Below, piece after piece: positions 27,268-35,260 of a stretch of 64,000 nt of DNA. Source of the stretch: JADLBR01 sp020847615 (GTDB taxonomy: Bacteria > Verrucomicrobiota > Verrucomicrobiia > JADLBR01); NCBI GenBank assembly GCA_026646655.1, contig JAPKHT010000010.1, positions 11,467-75,466 of the forward strand, read 5' to 3'. The first letter of the stretch is position 1. Each line of letters starts with the position of its first letter. Both the position numbers and the translations under genes were made by a program. The notes under the pieces were generated by a model that had not been told where the DNA came from, made no database searches, and worked only from the letters and a program-made list of their open reading frames with translations.

Positions 27268-27443
27268 GGATTTGCTCCTCCCGGGCAGCAGGTCAACTAC
27301 CGGCCATGCGGTTCCCTGGCGCGCCCGTTGTTCGATAAACGTCAAGGCTATCAGGGCGACGGGCCGGAGTCGAGCCACCCTTGATCCTGGATCATGTCTC
27401 CTCCAAGAGCGGGACTTTTTCGTTCATGCAAGACCGGACGGTG

Positions 27444-27489
27444 GCCATGCTAGGAGGCTGTCGGACCTTGTCCGGCAGCCTCCTATGGC
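27444..27489. repeat. REP-like hairpin, copy 1
   Basis: TAGGAGGCTGTCGGA and TCCGGCAGCCTCCTA form 15-bp arms with one mismatch around a 5-base loop, extended outside by GCCA/TGGC. The arm core (GGCTGTCGGA) is shared with the hairpin at 27618. Confidence 0.75.
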
Positions 27490-27617
27490 AAAACTGCCTT
27501 CTTCTTGAAAATGAGCAGGATCCGTAGGATAGCGAATTGTGGGTCAACCCGCATGAGACCTTGCGACATCCCTCGGACCACCGTTACAACTCTTTATTGT
27601 TATGGCGGTTTTGCTTT

Positions 27618-27660
27618 CTAGCAGCCTTGTCGGACTTGGCTAAGTCCGACAGGCTGCTAG
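27618..27660. repeat. REP-like hairpin, copy 2
   Basis: CTAGCAGCC-TTGTCGGACTT and AAGTCCGACAGGCTGCTAG are arms of about 19 bp around a GGCT loop, with one bulged base. It shares its core with copy 1 and, more weakly, with the hairpin at 59488. Confidence 0.8.
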
Positions 27661-27726
27661 GTCTGAAAACAGGACGCAGTGGTTAGCGGCTTGCGTTGCC
27701 GCATAGGCCCCACTACAACCGGCCCC

Positions 27727-28686
27727 ATGATCGCGGGTCGTGTGGTGGGGTGTGCTGTCGTTTTTCTTGCGGTGCTGGCCGGGGTAGTGCCGGCCTCCGA
27801 TGCGGGGGCCCAGGAGGCGGGGCCGGGCATGGCTGCGGACCCGGCGCGTGTCGATATCCCTCCCCCGCAAGCGGCCATGACGGAGGAAAGTGCCGCGGGT
27901 GCACAGCGGCAGCCATCGGCAGCGCCCGAGGGATTGAAGCTTGCGGGGGATTTCAAATTCCAAGTGCCGCGCGGGGCGGCTCCGGCGAGGTCGCTTGCCG
28001 GAATAGCGCTCGCGGGGGCGCTCTCGGTCTCGATCCTGATGCTGTGCGTGATTCGCGGCCTGGAGCGGCTGATTCGGCTGCGGGCCTTGGCCTTCGGGTA
28101 CTTTGGTTTTGCGCTGGGAGGATTGGGACTGTACGCGATGATGGCCACGCGGCTCATGGAGACACCCGCAGACCTCATGACGCTGAAGGTGACCTCCCAG
28201 GGTGACGCCGCGCTCGTCGAGACAGTCGTCGCCTTCGCGCAGCGTCGAAAAGAAATTGAGGGCGACCCGTATGAGCTGGGCGGCCTTGCGCTCTACGACG
28301 GCAGCGTGAACCTCTTTCTGGCAGACCGCGTCGAGTTTTTCGCCGGGCAGACCCCCGGGCTGCTCGAGCCGCGCCGCAAGTCATTGATGGTGGAGGTGCG
28401 GGGCGACTCGGTGGCGTTCTATCAGGAAGTCGAGCTGCTCGGGATCCCCCTGGTGGTGACGCTGCTGGTTCCCGTGGAGGGACGGACGAACGCATTGCGC
28501 TTTGGCAAGCCCGCCGCCCGCGTCGGGACGTGGCGGGTGGTGCCGGGCGCTCTGGTCGCGGTGCTCTGGGAGAACTTGCGCGATGCGATGGCCGGGGCGG
28601 TCGCCGACGCCAAGCTGGCGGACTCGTTCATGGTGGAGAGGATATCCGACGGTTTCATCCACCTGACGCTGCGACCATCCGGGTGA
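27727..28686 (+). CDS. Membrane protein of unknown function
   Basis: This is a 319-residue protein from the ATG at 27727. It has a signal-like first segment (MIAGRVVGCAVVFLAVLAGVV), a Pro/Ala-rich stretch, and two adjacent membrane helices (SLAGIALAGALSVSILMLCV and LAFGYFGFALGGLGLYAMMA, about residues 85-135). A soluble domain of some 180 residues ends the protein. No known motif is recognised in the soluble part. It lies between two paralogous FAD/HEAT genes and is convergent with the coiled-coil gene. No function can be proposed. Confidence 0.7.
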   Translation: MIAGRVVGCAVVFLAVLAGVVPASDAGAQEAGPGMAADPARVDIPPPQAAMTEESAAGAQRQPSAAPEGLKLAGDFKFQVPRGAAPARSLAGIALAGALSVSILMLCVIRGLERLIRLRALAFGYFGFALGGLGLYAMMATRLMETPADLMTLKVTSQGDAALVETVVAFAQRRKEIEGDPYELGGLALYDGSVNLFLADRVEFFAGQTPGLLEPRRKSLMVEVRGDSVAFYQEVELLGIPLVVTLLVPVEGRTNALRFGKPAARVGTWRVVPGALVAVLWENLRDAMAGAVADAKLADSFMVERISDGFIHLTLRPSG

Positions 28687-28753
28687 TCGAGAACCCATTG
28701 TCGCTCAACTCTGGTGCTGCCGCGCCTTCCGGATAGGGCGCGGCCCCCGGGAT

Positions 28754-29056
28754 TCAGGCCCTGCGGATGCGTTCCTTCTCGTCCTCGGCCTGGCGGCGTA
28801 CTTTGTCGAGATCGGCGCGCCGCTGGCGCTCGACCTCCTCGATCTGCGACGGGTCGCCGGTGGCCAGGGCTGCGGCGCGCTTCGGCTGGAACATGATCTC
28901 GATCTCGGCGATCCTCGCCTTGGCTTTTGACTCCACATCGGCGATGGCGCGCTTCTGCTCATCGGTCAGCGCCGCCAATTTGCCCTCGCTCTTCTCCAAT
29001 CGCTCCATGGCGATGTCGAAGGCGCTCTTCATGTCCGACTTTTTCGCGTCCGTCAT
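28754..29056 (-). CDS. Small coiled-coil protein
   Basis: This is a 100-residue protein rich in Lys, Glu, Ala and Arg. The ATG at 29056 has AAGGAG 5 bp upstream. Nearly the whole chain looks like a coiled coil with heptad-like spacing (AMERLEKSEGKLAALTDEQK, then VESKAKARIAEIE and VERQRRADLDKVRR). It has no signal peptide and no cysteine. Its start faces the second FAD/HEAT gene across a 241-bp divergent gap. Function is unknown; it may bind a partner or be a structural stress protein. Confidence 0.78.
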   Translation of the reverse strand: MTDAKKSDMKSAFDIAMERLEKSEGKLAALTDEQKRAIADVESKAKARIAEIEIMFQPKRAAALATGDPSQIEEVERQRRADLDKVRRQAEDEKERIRRA

Positions 29057-29297
29057 GGTGACTCCTTGCTGCGCGACAGCATAGGCGGGGATGGCGTGCT
29101 CTGCAAAATTTACTTCTTCGGTGGACTTGGGGGATGCGGCGCAGTGGGGATCGCAGTGGCCTGGGTGGGAGACAGCCTGCCGGATTGCGGGAGCGTGCGA
29201 GCCGGATGTAGGATTGAAAGATGGAACGTCCGGAGGTTGAGAGGGAATCCGAACCACCGGAATGCTACGTGGGTACTGTGGTGAAGGAGATGAGCGC

Positions 29298-32200
29298 ATG
29301 AGCGGACGGTGGGTTGCTGTGGTGTGGGCGGCGGTTGCGGGTTTTGGTGAAGTCGCGAGCGGGGCGGGGTTGTTGGAATCGGAGCGGGCGATCCCGGTCG
29401 CCCGCGAAGCGGATGTCGTCATTGTGGGTGGCACATGTGGTGCGGTTGCGGCGGGGGTGGCTGCCGCCAGGGCGGGTGCGAAGGTTTTCCTCGCTGCGCC
29501 GCGCCCGTATCTGGGCGACGATGTGGCGGGGACATTGCGACTTTGGCTGGAGGAGGGCGAAGTCCCGGTGTCGGCGCTGGCAAAATCCATCTACGTGCGG
29601 ACCGAGACATCATTGCCCTTCACATACACGACGGATGTGCCAAGCGGGGGCAAGCACAAGGACAGCGGTGGCATGCTGTGCGACGGGCGCCATGACGATG
29701 CCCAGCACCACAGCGTCGAGTATGGCCGGGATGCGGTTATCGTGGCGGCGATTGGCGGGGCGGGGCCTGTCCAGGGCGTGGACCTGATGGCGTTCAAACG
29801 TCCGGGTGACTTCGACGTCGGGTCGGCGGTCGTGTCGGTCAGCGAGGACGGCAGATCGTGGGGCGAGGAGATCCCAATACGCGGCGAGGCGGGATCGGGA
29901 TCCAACGCCGTGCGGTATTCCGCGGAGATCGGTCGGCCGGCCCGGCATCTGAAGGTCGCGGTGAGGATGCAGGAGGGGGCAAAGCGGCTTTTGCTGGGTG
30001 AGCTGATCGTGCGGGCGGTGGGCGCCGGCACGGCCGTGGCCACGCCGACGCCCCTGCGCGTGAAACAGGCGCTGGATAGGGCGTTGCTGGATGGCGGCGT
30101 GGGCTTCCTGACCAGCTCATACGCGACGGACGTGCTGCGCGATGCGGACGGCAACGTGGCGGGCATCGTCATGGCCAACCGGACCGGGCGGCAGGCGGTG
30201 CTCGCGAAAGTGGTCATCGATGCGACGGAACGGGGCGTGGTGGCGCGCATGGCGGGCGGGCGGTTCCGGCCCTATCCGGAGGGCCCGCAGAGTTTCACGC
30301 GCATCATCATCGCCGGCGAGGCGCCGTCGTCGAACGGGATGACCGTCAGGGCACTGCCCGGAGATTACGATTCGCCGATCACCTCCGGGTCGCGCGGGGG
30401 CTCGGCGAAGAGCGTGGCCGGCAAAGCGTACGCGTGCGAGATGCGGATCGACATGAAGGATGGCTCTTACCGTGCGTTCGCCGAGGCGGAGCAGGTGGCG
30501 CGGGACCGGACCTTCGTAAAGACGCTGCTGGATGGCGCGGACTCGCTGTTCCATGTGCCGCCCGATCCGATGGCGGGCGAGAGATCGCTTGCGGCCGAAT
30601 GGCCGGGCGCCGAGGGGGTGGACCTCGACTGTTTCCGGCCGGCGGGCGTGCCGCGCGTGTACGTGCTCGGGGGGTGTGCGGACGTGCCGCGGGCGGCGGC
30701 GGCGCAACTGTTGCGGCCGCTGGAATTGATGGCGGTGGGCGAACGCATCGGTGCCGTGGCCGCGGCGGAAGCGAGGGCGCTGCCGGCCCCGGGGGGCGTG
30801 GTGCTCGCGGGCCATCCCGGCGACGCGGTCGCGCGCGGCGAGGTGAAGGAGCTGTTGACTGGGACGCGCCCGTTTCTGAGCGGGCTGCCGACCGTGCGCG
30901 CGGCGAAGACCGCGTTGCCGGTGCTGGGCGAGTATGATGTGGTTGTGGTGGGCGGGGGGACCGGCGGCGCACCCGCGGGGATCGCGGCGGGGCGGCAGGG
31001 TGCAAAGACCCTGGTGATCGAACACCTGCATGGCCTGGGCGGCGTCGGCACGCTCGGCATGATCGGCAAGTACTGGTACGGCACGGTGTGCGGCTTTACG
31101 GCGGAACACGACGATGGCGTGAAGGAACTGGGCGCGGCGGTTCACGTGGTCGGCAAGGCCGAGTGGTGGCGGCGGGAGAACCGCAAGGCCGGGGCCGAGA
31201 TCTGGCTCGGGGCGCTGGGGTGCGGTGCACTCGTGGAGGGCGACCGCGTGACCGGCGTCGTCGTGGCGACGCCCGCGGGGCGCGGTGTCGTTCTGGCCAA
31301 GGGCGTGGTCGATGCGACCGGCAACGCGGAGATCGCGGCGTCGGCGGGAGCGGCGTGCGTGTTCCAGGGGGCCGATGAGATCGCGCTGCAGGGGGTTGGG
31401 CTGTCGCCGCGCAGGCTGGGCGCAAGCTACATCAATTCCGACTTCGGGTATGTCAACGATTGCGATGCGGCCGACCTGTGGCTCTTCGGCGTGCGCGGCC
31501 GCGCGGGGGCGGGCAGGGTCTGGGATGTCTCGCAACTCGTGGAGAGCCGCGAGCGGCAGCGGATCGTGGGCGATTGCTGGGTCACCCCGCTGGACATCGT
31601 CAACGGGCGGACCTTTCCCGATACCGTGGTGCAGGCGCGCAGCAACTTCGACAGCCACGGCTACTCGATTGCCGAGATCTGCTACGTCAGCGAGGCGACC
31701 GGGCAGAAGATCTGTTCGGCCAACGTGCCGTATCGCGCGCTGCTGCCGAAGGGGCTTGAGGGGCTGATGGTCATCGGGCTCGGCATCAGCGCGCATCGCG
31801 ACGCGATGCCGATCATGCGCATGCAGCCGGACATCCAGAACATGGGGTACGTGGCTGGCGTGGCGGGCGCCATGGCCGCGCGCGGGGGAAAAACTTTTCG
31901 GACGATAGACATCAGGGGGTTGCAGCAGCATCTGGTCGAGAGGGGAAACCTCGCGCCGGAGGTCCTGGGATGGAAAGACAACGCCATCGTGGACGTCGAG
32001 CGACTCGCACTCGCGGTCACGGGACTGGGCAATGGATACAAGGATGTGGGCCTGGTCCTCGCGCAGTGGGAGCAGGCGCTCCCGCGGGTCCGGAAGGCGT
32101 ACGGCGAGGCGAAGACGCCCGCGCAGAAATTGGTGTACGCGCACGTGCTGGGGATCATGGGGGACGCGACGGGTGCCGAGACCCTGATTTCCCTGGTGTC

Positions 32201-32690
32201 GGGAAAGCAGCCGGCGCCCGACATCGACCTGAGGGATGAGACGGCGTTCGGGCGGCGGATGAATCGGGAAGACAGCTGCATCGTGGCCCTTGGGCGGACG
32301 CGCGACAAGCGGGCCTTGGCGCCGCTCCTGGATCTGGTGGCGAAGATGGATGGGCGCTCGACCTTCGCGCGCTTCCGGGCCGTGACGCTGGCGCTCGAGG
32401 CGCTTCGCGACCCGTCGGCGGCGCGCCCCCTGGCGGAATTGCTCCAAAAGCCCGACATCGGGGGGCATGCGATGACGGACGTCAAAGCGATCACCGCGGC
32501 CGGCGGGTACGGGTCGGATGGTGGCAACGAGCGCCAACTCTGCCTGAGGGAGATCGCGGTGGCGCGCGCGCTCTACCGGTGTGGCGATTGGGACGGTCTG
32601 GGCGAGAAGGTCCTGCAGGAGTTTGCGCGCGATCTGCGCGGGGTGTACGCGCTGCACGCGACGGAGGTCCTCAGGGCGGGAAAGGAATGA
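29298..32690 (+). CDS. Double FAD-dependent oxidoreductase with HEAT repeats and inserted discoidin-like domain
   Basis: This is a 1130-residue protein; the ATG at 29298 has GAAGGAG 9 bp upstream and yields a signal peptide. It is a paralogue of the protein at 24256: first FAD loop ADVVIVGGTCGAVAAG (about 37), second YDVVVVGGGTGGAPAG (about 545), and the same WDVSQLVESRERQRIVG and TFPDTVVQARSNFD blocks. The HEAT repeats begin from about residue 940 (YAHVLGIMGDATGAETL). It differs in having about 140 extra residues inside the first FAD module (about 104-243: TTDVPSGG...LCDGRHDD...VSVSEDGRSWGE...HLKVAVRMQ), which read like an F5/8 type C or discoidin-type carbohydrate-binding fold. The 3' end overlaps the convergent phosphodiesterase gene by 20 bp. 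Confidence 0.88.
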   Translation: MSGRWVAVVWAAVAGFGEVASGAGLLESERAIPVAREADVVIVGGTCGAVAAGVAAARAGAKVFLAAPRPYLGDDVAGTLRLWLEEGEVPVSALAKSIYVRTETSLPFTYTTDVPSGGKHKDSGGMLCDGRHDDAQHHSVEYGRDAVIVAAIGGAGPVQGVDLMAFKRPGDFDVGSAVVSVSEDGRSWGEEIPIRGEAGSGSNAVRYSAEIGRPARHLKVAVRMQEGAKRLLLGELIVRAVGAGTAVATPTPLRVKQALDRALLDGGVGFLTSSYATDVLRDADGNVAGIVMANRTGRQAVLAKVVIDATERGVVARMAGGRFRPYPEGPQSFTRIIIAGEAPSSNGMTVRALPGDYDSPITSGSRGGSAKSVAGKAYACEMRIDMKDGSYRAFAEAEQVARDRTFVKTLLDGADSLFHVPPDPMAGERSLAAEWPGAEGVDLDCFRPAGVPRVYVLGGCADVPRAAAAQLLRPLELMAVGERIGAVAAAEARALPAPGGVVLAGHPGDAVARGEVKELLTGTRPFLSGLPTVRAAKTALPVLGEYDVVVVGGGTGGAPAGIAAGRQGAKTLVIEHLHGLGGVGTLGMIGKYWYGTVCGFTAEHDDGVKELGAAVHVVGKAEWWRRENRKAGAEIWLGALGCGALVEGDRVTGVVVATPAGRGVVLAKGVVDATGNAEIAASAGAACVFQGADEIALQGVGLSPRRLGASYINSDFGYVNDCDAADLWLFGVRGRAGAGRVWDVSQLVESRERQRIVGDCWVTPLDIVNGRTFPDTVVQARSNFDSHGYSIAEICYVSEATGQKICSANVPYRALLPKGLEGLMVIGLGISAHRDAMPIMRMQPDIQNMGYVAGVAGAMAARGGKTFRTIDIRGLQQHLVERGNLAPEVLGWKDNAIVDVERLALAVTGLGNGYKDVGLVLAQWEQALPRVRKAYGEAKTPAQKLVYAHVLGIMGDATGAETLISLVSGKQPAPDIDLRDETAFGRRMNREDSCIVALGRTRDKRALAPLLDLVAKMDGRSTFARFRAVTLALEALRDPSAARPLAELLQKPDIGGHAMTDVKAITAAGGYGSDGGNERQLCLREIAVARALYRCGDWDGLGEKVLQEFARDLRGVYALHATEVLRAGKE

Positions 32691-33216
32691 GATAGGGAGC
32701 CTTCGTCGGCGATACCGGCGCCGGGCCCCGAAGCAACGGCCCGAGCCGCACCGGTATGTCGGTCTCGACCAGATCGGCACCGCGCCGAAGGAAAGAGCGG
32801 TAGTCCGGTTCGAGATCGATGATGTCGGCGACCTCGTGGGTGACGTTGCCTTCCGGATCCTTGAGACGGAGTTGCTTCAATTCCGCCAGCGTGAAGTCTG
32901 AGACCTTTCCCCGGCCGGTCGTCGTGCGTTCCAGCGTTGCATCGTGATGCACGACAATCGCGCCATCCTTGGCGTAGCGCGGATCAATCTCCATGATCGC
33001 GAAGGTGTGCCGGAGCGTATGCTCGAAGGTCTCCAGACAATTTTCCGGAAAGCCCTCTTGGGCGCCCCCCCGGTGAGCGCTAACGAACGGAAGCGGCCCA
33101 CGCTCGGGACGAAACAGGTCCCTCAGCCCGTTCGGTGTGCGCGCGTCAATCCGGTGTTCGGCCGAAAGGCCGGGCGCCAGAACCAGGGCGGCAAGAAGCA
33201 GGCGGATGGACTTCAT
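32671..33216 (-). CDS. Glycerophosphodiester phosphodiesterase-like protein with internal deletion
   Basis: This is 181 residues from the ATG at 33216, which starts a signal peptide (MKSIRLLLAALVLAPGLSAE). The N-terminal catalytic half is intact: SAHRGGAQEGFPENCLETF (HRG and the EN pair), MEIDPRYAKDGAIVVHHD (E-D pair and the second histidine) and the LERTTTGRG loop. After GNVTHEVADI the sequence jumps straight to a C-terminal-type FLRRGADLVETDIP. The middle strands of the TIM barrel, roughly 100 residues or more relative to family members, are missing. The frame stays open, but the barrel can hardly fold, so this may be a decaying gene. IS66 remnants lie directly upstream. Confidence 0.72.
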   Translation of the reverse strand: MKSIRLLLAALVLAPGLSAEHRIDARTPNGLRDLFRPERGPLPFVSAHRGGAQEGFPENCLETFEHTLRHTFAIMEIDPRYAKDGAIVVHHDATLERTTTGRGKVSDFTLAELKQLRLKDPEGNVTHEVADIIDLEPDYRSFLRRGADLVETDIPVRLGPLLRGPAPVSPTKAPYLIPFPP

Positions 33217-33425
33217 GGCGGCGGCTTCACTTTCGAGCCCGGTCGCGGCACGTGCGGCGTTGCCAGGCGCGCGCCCGGGCACAACAGGGAAGGGAGATGG
33301 TCGGTTCCTTAGAACCAAAAAACGAGTCCGGAAATCGCCCCTAAGGGCCCAAAACCGCCCCAGTTTCCATCCCAACCGGCTGTCGTTGCAATAGATCCTG
33401 TGGTCCGACCACGGGGTCCCACCGT

Positions 33426-33678
33426 CGGCCGCATCGGCCGCCGGCCAGCTGAAATGGCCCTCCTCGAGCCGTTTGGTCAGAATCCAAATCCCGCTCCCGT
33501 CCCAATACAGGACCTTGAGCCGTGTCCGCCTCCTGTTGCAGAAAACAAACAGCGCGCCGCTCTTGACCTGCGCGCCGAGTTTCCCGTTGACGTCGGCCGC
33601 CAGCCCGTCGAACCCTTTGCGTAGGTCGCGGGGCTCCACGGCCAGATAGATCTTCAGGCTGCCGGAGAAGCTCAGCAC
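33426..33678 (-). pseudogene. tnpB: IS66 tnpB fragment
   Basis: This is the N-terminal ~84 residues of an IS66 accessory protein: SLKIYLAVEPRDLRKGFDGL, GALFVFCNRRRTRLKVLYWD and ILTKRLEEGHFSWP. Intact TnpB proteins are about 115 residues and continue with a leucine-rich block that is absent here. The open frame instead runs on without homology into the phosphodiesterase gene. The start overlaps the end of tnpA by 7 bp, as in complete IS66 elements. Confidence 0.75.
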
Positions 33679-34055
33679 TGCCCAAGTTCCCGCAGCAACG
33701 CCGCCGCCAGCTTCAGCTGCCCCCGATCACGGATGCGCAGCCGAATGCCGCCGGCCAGTTCCAGCTCCAGCCCCCCAAGAACCGGCTCCCCGTCCTCCCG
33801 CCGGCCCACCACGGCTTCGACCAATTGCATCGCCCCTTTGCCCGCCTCGCCCTTGGCGGACGCGCAACCCTCTCCCCGTCGGCGCCGCAGCACCCAATTG
33901 GCAAAGGTCGAATACTTCACCCAGGCGTACTGGGCGAACTTCGCCCCGCTCATCCCGCTGCGCCCGAACTCTTCGAGGACCCTCTGCCGATGCTCCGCGC
34001 TGTACTGCACCCGGCCCCGGGTGTCGCTCTTCAGAATCCCAACTTCCGGTTTCAT
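33672..34055 (-). CDS. tnpA: IS66-family accessory protein TnpA
   Basis: This is a 127-residue protein. The N-terminus has a Tnp_8-type helix-turn-helix (YSAEHRQRVLEEFGRSGMSG...AQYAWVKYSTFANW) that ends in the RRRR basic run. The C-terminus has LELELAGGIRLRIRDRGQLKLAAALL, the typical IS66 OrfA tail. It is in the usual tnpA-tnpB order on the reverse strand. No DDE transposase (TnpC) gene follows, so the protein is probably without function here. Confidence 0.8.
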   Translation of the reverse strand: MKPEVGILKSDTRGRVQYSAEHRQRVLEEFGRSGMSGAKFAQYAWVKYSTFANWVLRRRRGEGCASAKGEAGKGAMQLVEAVVGRREDGEPVLGGLELELAGGIRLRIRDRGQLKLAAALLRELGQC

Positions 34056-34106
34056 AGATGCCGTAGCCTACGCCTACGACATCTGCGACCCCTCCTTTAA
34101 TCCCAT

Positions 34107-34127
34107 GGTGCTTGGCGTGACGCTTAC
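34107..34127 (-). repeat. IS66 left terminal inverted repeat
   Basis: On the reverse strand this reads GTAAGCGTCACGCCAAGCAC. GTAAGCG is the shared outer tip of IS66-family inverted repeats. The matching right repeat was not found near the truncated tnpB. Confidence 0.5.
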
Positions 34128-34221
34128 AACCAAAGGGAGATGGGGGAGCGGGCAGAAGAAATTGGCCAAGACGACCCGCGTGAGGGACACGACCCCCGTC
34201 ACAAGTCGTTGATTATCAGAG

Positions 34222-34293
<72 letters not shown>

Positions 34294-34421
34294 GGGAAAG
34301 CGACTGGAGGAATACTGGCAGGGGCGAGGCGAAGTTTCAAGCGTGAGGTTTGAAGATTCGAGGGGGCGCTCGTGAAATGCTTAGAAACGGCACCGGACGC
34401 GCAACAATCGAGAGAAAAAAT

Positions 34422-34655
34422 TCAACCGCAGCGTGCCGGGGCGCTTTCGGGGTCTTGGCCCTGCAGGAGGAGGAGGGCTTTGTGGTAGGAGCGGTTCTGG
34501 AGGTAGTGGCGGAGTCCTGGGGGTAGTGAGGGGCTGGCGAGGCGCGCGATCTCGTCGAGTCGGGCGAGGTGATCGCGGCAATCGCGCCTCTCGGCTGCGG
34601 CTTTGGCCAGGGCGGCGAGGTTGTCTTGGAGCACGGTGAGGACGTCGTCTTGCAC
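34422..34655 (-). CDS. Small hypothetical protein
   Basis: This is a 77-residue protein on the reverse strand, read from a GTG at 34655. Its amino-acid composition looks real, unlike the overlapping frames: VQDDVLTVLQDNLAALAK, a charged helix RRDCRDHLARLDEIARL, then LPPGLRHYLQNRSYHKALLLL and a short acidic tail. The LRHYLQNRSYxKAL stretch recalls small orphan proteins I believe occur in Verrucomicrobiota, but I cannot verify that here. There is no clear ribosome site, so the start is uncertain. Function is unknown. It diverges from the small membrane protein gene at 34764. Confidence 0.5.
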   Translation of the reverse strand: MQDDVLTVLQDNLAALAKAAAERRDCRDHLARLDEIARLASPSLPPGLRHYLQNRSYHKALLLLQGQDPESAPARCG

Positions 34656-34763
34656 GGGGAGAGATTGGCGCGTGTTGAGGGTCGCGCAAGTGGGGGCCGG
34701 CGGCCGAGATTTCTGCGTTGAGGCTGGGGTTGGGGCGTGGAGAATGCGGGCGGGTGTCATGGC

Positions 34764-35162
34764 ATGCCGTTCACTCTGATATTTTTGGTGTCGGTGATCG
34801 TGGTCGAGGTGGTGGGCCTTGGCTGGGTGCTGATTCTGCGGGGCGAGTATCAGTGGCACGAGCGGCGGGCGTACGGGTATCCGGATTTCCGGTTGCCGCT
34901 GTGGGCCAAGGCGTACTGGACGGCGATCCTGACGTTGCTGCTCCTGGCGCTGGCGGATGCGGCGGCGGGGCGAGCGTCGTTGCCGGCCGGGGTGTTCTGC
35001 GTGTGTTTCGCGCTGGCGATGGTGGCAAAGATCGGGGTCTACGCGTGGGTTCCCTCGCTGCGGGAGCGGTGGGTGACGATGCCGTGGCCGAGGATCGCGA
35101 TCAGCAAGGGGCTGCTGGCCGCGATCGCGTTCGTGGTGCTGGTGTACGGCAACACTCCATAA
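34764..35162 (+). CDS. Small four-helix membrane protein of unknown function
   Basis: This is 132 residues from the ATG at 34764; a GTG at 34737 would add nine residues. Four hydrophobic segments are visible: LIFLVSVIVVEVVGLGWVLI, AKAYWTAILTLLLLALADAA, LPAGVFCVCFALAMVAKIGV and ISKGLLAAIAFVVLVYG. A loop RGEYQWHERRAYGYPDF separates the first two. No known family is recognised. It has no close operon partner. Confidence 0.6.
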   Translation: MPFTLIFLVSVIVVEVVGLGWVLILRGEYQWHERRAYGYPDFRLPLWAKAYWTAILTLLLLALADAAAGRASLPAGVFCVCFALAMVAKIGVYAWVPSLRERWVTMPWPRIAISKGLLAAIAFVVLVYGNTP

Positions 35163-35194
35163 CCAGCACTCAACATCGAACATCAGCTCGGATT

Positions 35195-35228
35195 AGCGCA
35201 GATCAGCGCAGATCAGCGCAGATCAGCG
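35195..35228. repeat. 10-bp tandem repeat
   Basis: The unit AGCGCAGATC is repeated three times exactly, with a partial fourth copy (AGCG). It lies between a membrane protein gene and the end of the DEAD-box helicase gene. It is probably replication slippage, and no function is apparent. Confidence 0.85.
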
Positions 35229-35260
35229 TTCCCCGATCGTGCGGTGGCTGGGCCGGCTGG

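Larger units (their letters stand above)
27268..27726. other. Gene-free divergent region with two hairpin repeats
   Basis: This 459-bp gap separates the divergent starts of the FAD/HEAT gene and a membrane protein gene. No credible gene was found. It holds two related hairpins (27444-27489 and 27618-27660) separated by about 130 bp. The inner sides carry partly complementary GGCAAAACTGCC and GGCGGTTTTGCT strings. The layout resembles a short non-autonomous mobile element, but the ends are not well enough conserved to call one. Confidence 0.5.
33426..34127 (-). mobile_element. Truncated IS66-family insertion sequence
   Basis: The remnant consists of a left end, tnpA and part of tnpB. Reading on the reverse strand from 34127, the outer end starts GTAAGCGTCACGCC, matching the GTAAGCG ends of IS66 elements, and tnpA begins 72 bp inside. 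The right end and tnpC are gone. The truncation point is near 33426. Confidence 0.7.

Noticed and set aside
32671..33678. A single fusion protein of IS66 TnpB and a phosphodiesterase
   Set aside because: The phosphodiesterase has its own ATG and signal peptide at 33216, and the linking stretch has no homology. The open frame is accidental.
35195..35228. CRISPR-like repeat array
   Set aside because: Units of 10 bp without spacers; no cas genes. No CRISPR array was found in the window.
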